From Halobacteriaceae archaeon Tc-Br11_E2g27 (GTDB lineage Archaea; Halobacteriota; Halobacteria; Halobacteriales; Haloarculaceae): a DNA stretch of 18,114 nucleotides. Below are positions 7,746 through 14,375 of the stretch, in pieces; within the stretch, counting starts at the first letter, position 1, and each line of letters opens with the position of its first letter. The stretch spans positions 1-18,114 of the forward strand of contig LKNH01000017.1 of assembly GCA_001564135.1 (NCBI GenBank). The letters are read 5' to 3'. The position numbers and the translations under genes are program-made. The notes under the pieces are model-generated. The model did no database searches. It was not told the DNA's origin and saw only the letters and a program-made list of their open reading frames with translations.

Positions 7746-8744
7746 ATGTACGCCTATGGCGCTCTCTCGGACCGCGTAATTGCAGTTACTAGAGAGCGAC
7801 TGTCACACTGTGCACAGACTACTGATTGGCTAGCGGTGGAGCGGCTTACGGATACGCAGGTCACGTGTCTTGGGGCGAGCCCGGAACGCCCGGAGCAGGT
7901 TTTTGTCGGCACCGACGAATCAGGTATTCAGCGTAGCCGCGACGGTGGCAAGACATTCGAGCGTGTCAGTGATATCACCGACCGTATTACAGCCCTTTCA
8001 GTTAGCCCTCACAATCCCAATGAAATCTGGGCCGGGACGGAACCAAGTGCAGTCTATCAGTCTGACGATGGGGGCGACAGTTGGCAGGCTTGTGCTCCGC
8101 TTTTGGAACTCGATACCGCTGACCGCTGGTCGTTTCCACCCCGTCCCCAGACACATCATGTTCGATGGCTTGCACACCATCCAGAGCAGGACGAAACCGT
8201 GTATGTTGCTATCGAGGCTGGAGCGTTCGTGAAAACGACAGATGGTGGCGACAGTTGGGTTGACCATCCTGAGGGTGCTCGGCTGGATAACCACACGCTG
8301 GCGACCCATCCGAATGTCCCTGACCGTGTGTATACTGCTGCCGGCGATGGGTACGCCGAATCCGACGATGCCGGGCGAACGTGGACCTACCCGCAGGATG
8401 GCCTTGAGCATACCTATGTCTGGGGGCTTGCTGTCGGCCCCGAAAACCCAGAGACAGTTGTTGTTTCGGCAGCTGACGGCGCACGACGCGCTCATCGCAC
8501 CGAAACAGCAGAGTCGTACATCTACCGATGGGTAGGCGATGGCTGGACAGTGTCAATGGATGGCCTTCCGCAACCTGAAGGAACAACACGTTCAGTTCTC
8601 GCCGCTGGTTCAATTCCTGGCGAACTGCTTGCTCTGAACAACCATGGACTCTTTCGAACGCTCGATGGGGCACGCTCATGGAGAGAGCTTCCGATTGAAT
8701 TTGAAGGAGATGCCGTTGCACGCGGTCTGGCCGTAGTCGGCTGA
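7746..8744 (+). CDS. BNR/Asp-box (sialidase-like) repeat beta-propeller protein
   Basis: The 332-residue protein has at least five Asp-box motifs (S/T-x-D-x-G-x-T/S-W/F): SRDGGKTF at 64, SDDGGDSW at 106, TTDGGDSW at 164, SDDAGRTW at 206 and a degenerate TLDGARSW at 305. Their spacing of roughly 40-60 residues, with one longer gap, fits the blades of a six- or seven-bladed propeller like sialidases and VPS10/YCF48-type proteins. There is no signal peptide or anchor, so it is expected in the cytoplasm. I see none of the arginine-triad context needed to call an active sialidase, so a binding or scaffold role is more likely. It follows the glycine-zipper gene by 21 bases, which suggests an operon. 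Confidence 0.85.
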   Translation: MYAYGALSDRVIAVTRERLSHCAQTTDWLAVERLTDTQVTCLGASPERPEQVFVGTDESGIQRSRDGGKTFERVSDITDRITALSVSPHNPNEIWAGTEPSAVYQSDDGGDSWQACAPLLELDTADRWSFPPRPQTHHVRWLAHHPEQDETVYVAIEAGAFVKTTDGGDSWVDHPEGARLDNHTLATHPNVPDRVYTAAGDGYAESDDAGRTWTYPQDGLEHTYVWGLAVGPENPETVVVSAADGARRAHRTETAESYIYRWVGDGWTVSMDGLPQPEGTTRSVLAAGSIPGELLALNNHGLFRTLDGARSWRELPIEFEGDAVARGLAVVG

Positions 8745-8794
8745 TTGTCAGTTCAGACCAGTACAGTATTGCCATTCTGCCGTAATCATCCAGT

Positions 8795-9442
8795 ATGGAT
8801 GAGGGAGTTACTGAGCGGCTGGCTGCTATTCGACAGGAGGGCAAGTCATATTTTGATGATGTCAACCCTGCTCACGACTGGTTCCATGTTGAGCGCGTGT
8901 ACACGTTGGGAGAATCGCTTGCCAGAGCAGAAGAGGCAGACATCGAAACAGTTCGTCTTGCAGCACTATTACACGATATCGGCCGGAAAGCAGAGGATGA
9001 AGGTCGGATAGAAAATCACGCTGAGTGGGGCGCTGAAACTGCTGCCGAGATTCTTGACCGGGAGGGATACAGTACCGAGCGAATAACCGCTGTAAGCCAC
9101 TGTATCCGCGCTCATCGTTATTCGGCTGCACCCGAGCCGAGGACAATCGAAGCGAAAGTGCTCTCCGATGCAGATAATCTTGATGCGCTGGGTGCCATTG
9201 GCGTTGCTCGGACGTTCACCTACGGAGCTCAACACAATTCGCCGATTGTCGACCCTGAACTCCCACCTGAATCCGATAGCTCCCCTGCTGGAGAAACGTC
9301 GGTAAACCACCTGCATAAGAAGATATTACAGCTCCCTGACCGGATGTACACTGAGGCCGGTCTGAACCGTGCAAAGGACCGCCATGAATTCGTCCAGGCA
9401 TATCTCAATCAACTCAACGGGGAAATCCGTGCAGAGCGGTAA
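8795..9442 (+). CDS. HD-domain phosphohydrolase
   Basis: This is a metal-dependent HD-superfamily phosphohydrolase of 215 residues, resembling the YedJ/YpgQ type; YpgQ-type enzymes act on nucleoside triphosphates. The metal-binding pattern is visible: H31 in HVERV, H60-D61 in LLHDIGR and a distal Asp in LSDADNLDALGAIGVARTF. The NPAHDWFH opening and the AHRYS segment also fit this group. It is soluble, with no signal. A weak AT-rich element about 27 bases upstream (near 8764-8770) and the 50-base gap after the propeller gene allow an independent leaderless promoter. Its end lies only 8 bases from the end of the convergent helicase gene. The exact substrate cannot be read from the sequence. Confidence 0.88.
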   Translation: MDEGVTERLAAIRQEGKSYFDDVNPAHDWFHVERVYTLGESLARAEEADIETVRLAALLHDIGRKAEDEGRIENHAEWGAETAAEILDREGYSTERITAVSHCIRAHRYSAAPEPRTIEAKVLSDADNLDALGAIGVARTFTYGAQHNSPIVDPELPPESDSSPAGETSVNHLHKKILQLPDRMYTEAGLNRAKDRHEFVQAYLNQLNGEIRAER

Positions 9443-9450
9443 CAGACAAC

Positions 9451-11778
9451 CTAGCCCTCGGCGGCGTTGAGAAACCGGGATAGCAGTTGTCGCCCTAATT
9501 CCTTATCGAGCGGTTCATTTGCATTTCCGCAGTGCGGTGACTGGATACAGGCGGGACAGCCAGCCTCACACGGGCAAGCAGACAGTAACTCGTGTGTTTC
9601 CGTCACGAGTGCATCAATACGCTCGTATCCTGTTTTCGAAAGCCCGACACCGCCGGGATAACCATCATAGATGAAGATGGTACTCTGGTCAGTGTGCGGG
9701 TGCAAGGGAGTTGAGAGGCCGCCGATATCGCGTCGGTCACAAACCAACTGGAGCGGAAACAGCGAAATCATCGCATGCTCGACGGCGTGAATCGAACCCG
9801 GAAAACTCCCATCAGCCGCAAGCAACTCTGCTCGAAGGCTGTCAGGAACGGTATAATACAGTGCACTCGTGTCGAGGGTTGTTTCGGGTAACGAAAGGGA
9901 TTTTTGTCCAATCAGTTCTCCCGACCGACTATCTCGGCGTTCGAATCCAGTTATCTGTTTCCGCATAGTGACATCTGCAAACCGGACACGAATGTCGTCA
10001 TTCGTCGCAAGTTGCCGTTCGCTATGGTCTTTCTCGACGGTAATATCTTTCTCGTGGAGGGTTTGCGTGTAGTAATCAGCCCGGGATGGGCCGAGTTCCG
10101 CAACGTCGTAATCGAGGTCCAGTTGGACGACCTCATAGGTTCGGCCCTGATGGTGGTAGATTGCGCCGGGATGGGCATCCCGAAGTGCATCCTCGAAGGG
10201 GAGTCGACCGATGACTTCCTCACGCTGCCTGTCTTTCAACGTAATTTCACGGTCACTTATCGTTCGCAGACTCATCTCATGCTGTGGGCTCCCACCGCCA
10301 TCATAGAGCCAGCGGATACCAGCGTCTGTCGACCGACGTGAGAGGGTTCCTGTCGATTCAAGCTCTCCCACAGTGGCGGGGAACGATTCGCCGAATCGTT
10401 CTCTGTCTTCGGGAGTGAGCCATGATTCCGTCGCCGCTGCTGTTACATGTGCTGGAAGCAACTGGTTATTTTCCGGGTTTGCGACGGCTTGTTCCGGGTC
10501 GCCGTCAAAAAAGGACTCGGGATTGCGCATCATATACTGGTCGAGTTGGTCCTCGCCTGCGACAAGGACAACAAGACTCGGGTCGGTTCCACGGCCAGCA
10601 CGGCCCGCTTGTTGCCAGGTAGCCATCCGTGTCCCCGGATACCCATCAAGGATGACCGCATCCAGCCCGCCGATATCGACGCCGAGTTCGAGAGCATTGG
10701 TGCTCCAGACGCCACGGAGGTCCCCGGAATGCAGGTCTGTTTCGAGTTGCTGTCGACGCTCGTTCGATAATGCTGCCTGATAGGCCCCGACTTTGTCCGC
10801 AAGCTCTCGTTCACCTCTGCTCCGGAGTTCGCGGGCGCTTGCGCTGGCATACCGCTCTGCAGTCTGTCGGGCGCGCGTAAACACTGCTGTCTGGAGTCCT
10901 CGACTCACTAGATCGACAAACAACCGTTTGCTTTCGGTATGGTTCGAGCGACGCTGGCCATGTCCCTGTTGCCCGTTGCCATATTCGGGAGGATTCCAGA
11001 ATAGCCAGTGTCTTGGTCCAGTCGCGCTTGTATCCTCTCGAACCAACCGAAAACGGTCCTGTGGCTGTGCTGTAACTCGTGACGCATGTTCGATAGGGTT
11101 GGCAATGGTGGCTGAACAACAGAGATACTGCGGGTTGCTGTCGAACTGGTTACAGATTCGGGCAAGCCGGCGCATGACGAGACCAACATGACTCCCGAAC
11201 ACACCGCGGTACTCGTGTACTTCATCAAGAATGACGAGGTCGAGGTTCGAAAAAAACCAGTCCCAGAGTCGCCGAGCGTGCGGAAGCAATCCAAAATGCA
11301 GCATATCGGGGGTCGTCAACAGAATGCTCGGTCGGCGGTCACGAACTGATCGCTTTTCGGATTTCGAGAGTCGTCCGGTATACTGTGCGACGTCAACTTG
11401 TTTACCAAAGCCCATCCCGTGAGCAAGGTCCTGCAGTGTCTCCTCCTGGTCGTTGATGAGTGCAACCTGTGGCGCGATATACAGCGTTGTGAGGCCATCA
11501 TCAAGTGCCCGTTCGAGTGCCGGTATGGTGTAGGCGAGACTTTTGCCGCTGGCTGTCGGCGTTGCAAGAACCACATTTTCGTCGTTTCGAACCGCCTCGA
11601 TAGCCGTGGCTTGGTGTTCATACAGTGTCTCGATCCCTCCGCTTTCGAGCGCGCTCTCGACTCGGGTATGGAGCGGTATCTCTCGGGTATGTGCCTCTCG
11701 ACCGGGAGATGTCTGCTGTGTTTCAACCTGACCGTCGTAATATGGACGCTCGGTGAGCCAGTCGATGACCTCTTTCAC
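9451..11778 (-). CDS. DEAH-box helicase of the MrfA/YprA type with DUF1998 zinc-binding C-terminal domain
   Basis: This superfamily 2 DNA helicase has 775 residues, close to Bacillus MrfA (YprA), which acts in mitomycin-type DNA damage repair. Motifs run in order: YEHQ (Q-motif-like, about 53-56), Walker A ATPTASGKS at 72-80, DEVH at 185-188, SAT at 222-224, ELGVDIGGLD near 364-373, and QQAGRAGRG at 389-397. The C-terminal third has the MrfA/DUF1998 features: FIYDGYPGGVGLS, then a Cys cluster C735, C737, C741, C744 and C750 that likely binds zinc. The start is GTG; an in-frame TAG lies about 10 codons upstream and an overlapping ATG is followed directly by TGA. No MrfB-like exonuclease gene lies next to it. 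The substrate in archaea is unproven. Confidence 0.9.
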   Translation of the reverse strand: MKEVIDWLTERPYYDGQVETQQTSPGREAHTREIPLHTRVESALESGGIETLYEHQATAIEAVRNDENVVLATPTASGKSLAYTIPALERALDDGLTTLYIAPQVALINDQEETLQDLAHGMGFGKQVDVAQYTGRLSKSEKRSVRDRRPSILLTTPDMLHFGLLPHARRLWDWFFSNLDLVILDEVHEYRGVFGSHVGLVMRRLARICNQFDSNPQYLCCSATIANPIEHASRVTAQPQDRFRLVREDTSATGPRHWLFWNPPEYGNGQQGHGQRRSNHTESKRLFVDLVSRGLQTAVFTRARQTAERYASASARELRSRGERELADKVGAYQAALSNERRQQLETDLHSGDLRGVWSTNALELGVDIGGLDAVILDGYPGTRMATWQQAGRAGRGTDPSLVVLVAGEDQLDQYMMRNPESFFDGDPEQAVANPENNQLLPAHVTAAATESWLTPEDRERFGESFPATVGELESTGTLSRRSTDAGIRWLYDGGGSPQHEMSLRTISDREITLKDRQREEVIGRLPFEDALRDAHPGAIYHHQGRTYEVVQLDLDYDVAELGPSRADYYTQTLHEKDITVEKDHSERQLATNDDIRVRFADVTMRKQITGFERRDSRSGELIGQKSLSLPETTLDTSALYYTVPDSLRAELLAADGSFPGSIHAVEHAMISLFPLQLVCDRRDIGGLSTPLHPHTDQSTIFIYDGYPGGVGLSKTGYERIDALVTETHELLSACPCEAGCPACIQSPHCGNANEPLDKELGRQLLSRFLNAAEG

Positions 11779-11917
11779 ATACTGCTGTTTGTCTGCTCGA
11801 AGCTAACGCTTTTTGATTTTGACAGCCATCCGTCTCGCACAATTGGACGGAAACAGATGAATAAGCTTGCTACCCCGGGTGGTGAGTCTGATACCGAAGG
11901 TATGTCCGGCGGTTTCA

Positions 11918-12367
11918 GTCCATCACAAATATCAGCCCGTAAATCCCGATGATGAGCACAAACAGGAACGAGAACATGCTCGCAAAGAGGAGACCAAGCA
12001 CTCCGGTAATGATGAGCGCCCAAAAGAACTGCTTTTCGACGAACCCTTGGTTGTAATAATAGAGGGCCAGTGCAGCGACGCCAAGCGAAAGCAAAACACC
12101 GATAGTTCCAGTGACGACCAACATTTCTGGAGTCAAGCCAGCATCAAGGCCAACATCCTCCGCCTGCTCGATAAAGGTCTCTGGGGAGAAGACAAATGCC
12201 AGGCTTTCTAATAGGCCAAACACCGCAAAGACAACCGTTGCATAGACTGTCGTTAGACTCTCAGTTTGGTCGCTCTGTGCTTCAGATGGGTCGAGCGTCG
12301 CTCCACACTCGAAACAAAACGCATCCTCATCCTCAACTCGGGTCCCACATTTCGGACAGTAGCGCAT
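11918..12367 (-). CDS. Zinc-ribbon membrane protein
   Basis: From the ATG at 12365-12367 the protein has about 150 residues. An N-terminal double-Cys ribbon (C4-x-x-C7 and C18-x-x-C21, in YCPKCG and CFECG) is followed by a short acidic linker. Three or four hydrophobic helices come next, about 40-60, 83-104 and a long stretch 114-147 that may be two helices. It ends FVMD. The ribbon is expected in the cytoplasm. A longer frame exists to 12448, but the extra 27 residues are unlike the rest and the ribbon normally begins a protein. A strong TATA-like box 27 bases upstream supports the shorter form. Such ribbon-plus-membrane proteins are common in haloarchaea, and no function is known from the sequence. 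Confidence 0.85.
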
Positions 12368-12390
12368 GCGTAGGAACTCATAAGTGATGC

Positions 12391-12398
12391 TAATAAAA
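12391..12398 (-). promoter_or_regulatory. TATA-like box for the zinc-ribbon membrane protein
   Basis: On the minus strand this reads TTTTATTA, centred 27 bases before the ATG at 12367. This is one of the clearest leaderless promoters in the window. Confidence 0.6.
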
Positions 12399-12446
12399 GG
12401 ATATGACGAAAAAGAGATGCGGATATGTGCGAGAACAAGGTTGAAC

Positions 12447-12455
12447 ACTTATCAC
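12447..12455 (+). promoter_or_regulatory. Possible TATA-like box upstream of the leader ORF
   Basis: ACTTATCAC is centred 28 bases before the ATG at 12479. It would give a transcript that starts with the 23-codon ORF and continues into the NUDIX gene. Confidence 0.35.
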
Positions 12456-12478
12456 TTTGTCAGCGGTATACGTCAGTA

Positions 12479-12550
12479 ATGATAGTCTCATTCGCTTTCT
12501 TCCGGGTATCGCCGATAAAACAACTCACTGACAGCGCACGGCTGCGATGA
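12479..12550 (+). CDS. Possible 23-residue leader peptide overlapping the NUDIX start
   Basis: An ATG at 12479 opens 23 codons (MIVSFAFFRVSPIKQLTDSARLR) that end in the TGA of an ATGA overlap with the NUDIX start at 12547. A TATA-like element lies 28 bases upstream. The overlap is typical of translational coupling, but the peptide is short and basic, unlike the acidic proteins here, so chance is quite possible. A second TATA-like box inside the ORF would make a transcript that skips it. Confidence 0.25.
   Translation: MIVSFAFFRVSPIKQLTDSARLR
12514..12521 (+). promoter_or_regulatory. TATA-like box for the NUDIX gene
   Basis: GATAAAAC is centred about 29 bases before the ATG at 12547, consistent with a leaderless or nearly leaderless NUDIX transcript. 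Confidence 0.4.
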
Positions 12551-13110
12551 CCACCGTTGACGAACTCTGGTATCTTGCAGATAGAGCCAGTCAGCAGGCT
12601 GAACAGACCTATCACCAGTTGACAGACCGCTATGACGACGTTATCGAATTCGAGACGACAAAGTACGTCTCCCGTCAACGGTTTCGGACCGTCGCTTCAC
12701 GGATTGAACGGAACGGTGCACCCTATGGTGCGCACACCCTTGCCTATCAAACGAGTGGAGAGTTACTATTGGTGAGACACGAAGGGGTAGACCTCTGGGT
12801 GCTTCCAGGTGGGCAGGCAACAGATGCCGAGAGATTCAGGGACGCAGCAAGCCGCGAACTCCGAGAAGAGGCCGGTGTTGATGCAACATATCACGGATTG
12901 GGGATGCTCGGCCGGGTAACGTTCCATGCCGAAGAGCACTCCACCTGGGGTGTGTTGCCGTTGTTTGAGGCGAGGGTAGCGGACGAGAAACCGGAGGTGA
13001 ACGACCCTGACGGTGAAATTTCCGACGCCCGCTGGTTCGATGAATTACCGCGAGATACCCGAGATAGAGAGCAGGTCATTGCCTGGCGTGAGCGATGTCT
13101 TGGTGAGTAA
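12547..13110 (+). CDS. NUDIX hydrolase
   Basis: NUDIX enzymes hydrolyse nucleoside diphosphates linked to another group. The 187-residue protein has a complete Nudix box near residues 89-111: G, five residues, E, seven residues, then REL-REEAGV, matching G-x5-E-x7-REU-x-EE-x-GU exactly. The residues before it, LLLVRHEGVDLWVLPGG, are the usual strand and loop. An N-terminal helical extension of about 60 residues (LADRASQQAEQTYHQL and onward) precedes the fold and is not part of the minimal domain. The last part, WFDELP followed by a basic helix, is typical. The substrate cannot be inferred. It is soluble, on the plus strand, and converges with the TIM-barrel-like gene 37 bases downstream. Confidence 0.93.
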   Translation: MTTVDELWYLADRASQQAEQTYHQLTDRYDDVIEFETTKYVSRQRFRTVASRIERNGAPYGAHTLAYQTSGELLLVRHEGVDLWVLPGGQATDAERFRDAASRELREEAGVDATYHGLGMLGRVTFHAEEHSTWGVLPLFEARVADEKPEVNDPDGEISDARWFDELPRDTRDREQVIAWRERCLGE

Positions 13111-13147
13111 ACCCCCGAGATGACTCCAATCACAAGGTGAGCGACAC

Positions 13148-13984
13148 CTACTCATTTTCGTCAGGGCCGAACGACTTTCCCTCCCGTTGGTCGGCCCGCT
13201 TCCGTCTAATTGCTGCGCGTGCGTTCCCAGACTCGTAGCCGAATAGCACCGTCTCACAGTATTCATCGGCGACATCCATCGCATGCACAAGGTTGTCAAT
13301 ATCGATGTTAATCGCGTAGAGTTCGATACTGAACGGAGTCTCTAGCCTGTCGACAAATCCTTTGGCGATTACTTCGACCCAGTAAGTCGTTTCATAGGCC
13401 ATATCGTAGATAGGAACAACAAACTCATCGACATACTCTGACAGTGCGTCGACGTTGATGCCGCTTCGCCGTTCGAGGTGGCCAGGGTATGGGTCGGGAT
13501 AGAGCGTCATGTAGAGTTTCCCGGGGACGTGTTCTCGCGCTGTTGCAACGAACTCAGTGATAACACTCTCTCTCCATTCTTGGAACTCATCATAGTCGCT
13601 CGCTTCGAACTGTTCGGTACAGCGCTCACAGTGACAGTATTCCTCGCGGGGAAAGCCGATGTCGTCGAGTCTAACATCCGGGTTTGCGTTGGCTGCGTCA
13701 TCAATCATCTCTAACAGCCCTTTTCGATACGTTTCGTTTGTGGGACAGATGTAATCCCAGTCGAAATATTTTCGCTCGCGGGTCGCTCGCTGTCCATCTT
13801 CGCTGAGAGGTGCGAGGGATGGGTCACCCTCGACAGCAGCGTTGTCACCAAAGCAGGATATCATATTCACTGCACCCTCGATAGGGGTCGTCGCCCGTCC
13901 GGTGACGTCCTTTGATTCAAAAAAGACGATATCGAACTCCGGCCAGGTTACTTCCTCTTCGTTTCGTGTAACGACACCGTACAT
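13148..13984 (-). CDS. Putative TIM-barrel protein, glycoside-hydrolase-like, with CxCxxC motif
   Basis: I do not recognise a named family. The 278-residue protein looks like a beta/alpha barrel: TYRKGLLEMIDDAANANPDVRLDDIGFPREEYCHCERC, with C117, C119 and C122 in a C-x-C-x-x-C cluster, resembles the strand-end segment of GH42-type and other putative glycosidases where an FCxC-type cysteine group follows the strand. Further strand-like elements are KLYMTLYPDPYPG (about 156-168) and DEFVVPIYDM (about 186-195). Possible acid residues at strand ends are D107-D108, D164 and D194, but I cannot identify a catalytic pair. There is no signal peptide, so it is probably cytoplasmic. The start at 13984 is supported by a TATA-like box 28 bases upstream. 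Confidence 0.7.
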   Translation of the reverse strand: MYGVVTRNEEEVTWPEFDIVFFESKDVTGRATTPIEGAVNMISCFGDNAAVEGDPSLAPLSEDGQRATRERKYFDWDYICPTNETYRKGLLEMIDDAANANPDVRLDDIGFPREEYCHCERCTEQFEASDYDEFQEWRESVITEFVATAREHVPGKLYMTLYPDPYPGHLERRSGINVDALSEYVDEFVVPIYDMAYETTYWVEVIAKGFVDRLETPFSIELYAINIDIDNLVHAMDVADEYCETVLFGYESGNARAAIRRKRADQREGKSFGPDENE

Positions 13985-14007
13985 ACTGCTATCAATGGTC
14001 TGGAGAT

Positions 14008-14016
14008 ACCTATATC
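14008..14016 (-). promoter_or_regulatory. TATA-like box for the TIM-barrel-like gene
   Basis: On the minus strand GATATAGGT is centred 28 bases before the ATG at 13984, predicting a leaderless mRNA. Confidence 0.5.
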
Positions 14017-14082
14017 GTCCGACCTCATCCTGTCAAAGAGAACGGAAAGAAAATGGTTGGACACTGTACTGGCAAGGCGTGG

Positions 14083-14157
14083 TCAGTCTCGAATGACGAC
14101 GAAGTAGACGAGTGCAATTGCGACCAGCGCCACGGCGACTTTGATTTTTGTAGACAT
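14083..14157 (-). CDS. 24-residue single-helix membrane microprotein
   Basis: The ATG at 14155-14157 opens 24 codons ending in TGA. The product begins MSTKIKVAVALVAIALVYF and ends VVIRD. It is a short basic N-terminus, one clean hydrophobic helix (about residues 6-22) and an R-D tail, the ideal shape of a one-pass membrane peptide. A TATA-like box 29 bases upstream gives a leaderless start. A GTG directly before the ATG is in frame and could add one residue. The spacing, the hydrophobic pattern without interruption and the promoter argue for a real gene rather than chance. Function is unknown. Confidence 0.65.
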   Translation of the reverse strand: MSTKIKVAVALVAIALVYFVVIRD

Positions 14158-14181
14158 CACTAGACGTTAGGACGTGTTGGG

Positions 14182-14189
14182 TAATAGTT
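14182..14189 (-). promoter_or_regulatory. TATA-like box for the membrane microprotein
   Basis: On the minus strand AACTATTA is centred 29 bases before the ATG at 14157, close to the spacing seen for the other leaderless genes here. Confidence 0.5.
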
Positions 14190-14281
14190 TTTCTGGCACT
14201 TCTAACAAGATAGATATATCGCTCACGAGAATGCGGTGAGAAAAGAAACGTCTTTACCAGCCCTGGATAAATTATTGATGA

Positions 14282-14355
14282 GGGCTGGTAGCTCAGTCCG
14301 GCAGAGCGACGGACTCTTAATCCGTCGGTCGCGTGTTCAAATCGCGCCCAGCCCG
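14282..14355 (+). tRNA. tRNA-Lys(CUU)
   Basis: A complete 74-base cloverleaf reads lysine AAG codons. The acceptor stem is GGGCTGG (14282-14288) pairing perfectly with CCAGCCC (14348-14354), with discriminator G at 14355. The D arm is GCTCAGTCCGGCAGAGC. The anticodon stem ACGGA/TCCGT encloses CTCTTAA, with anticodon CTT at 14316-14318. The T loop contains GTTCAAATC. CCA is not encoded. No intron is present. AT-rich elements (TTTACC at about 14253-14257 and TAAATTATT at 14268-14276) precede it, and CTTTTG just downstream may end transcription. Confidence 0.97.
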
Positions 14356-14375
14356 CTTTTGTATCAAAATAGAAG

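Noticed and set aside
7746..8744. Active sialidase
   Set aside because: Asp boxes are structural and occur in many propellers; the arginine triad, nucleophile Tyr and signal peptide are not seen.
8209..8865. A 218-codon minus-strand frame across the propeller and HD genes
   Set aside because: Basic and His/Arg-rich, overlapping two recognised genes and spanning their junction; no motif.
14330..14360. Possible integration (att) site at the 3' end of tRNA-Lys
   Set aside because: I found no second copy of the tRNA 3' end in the window and no integrase gene.
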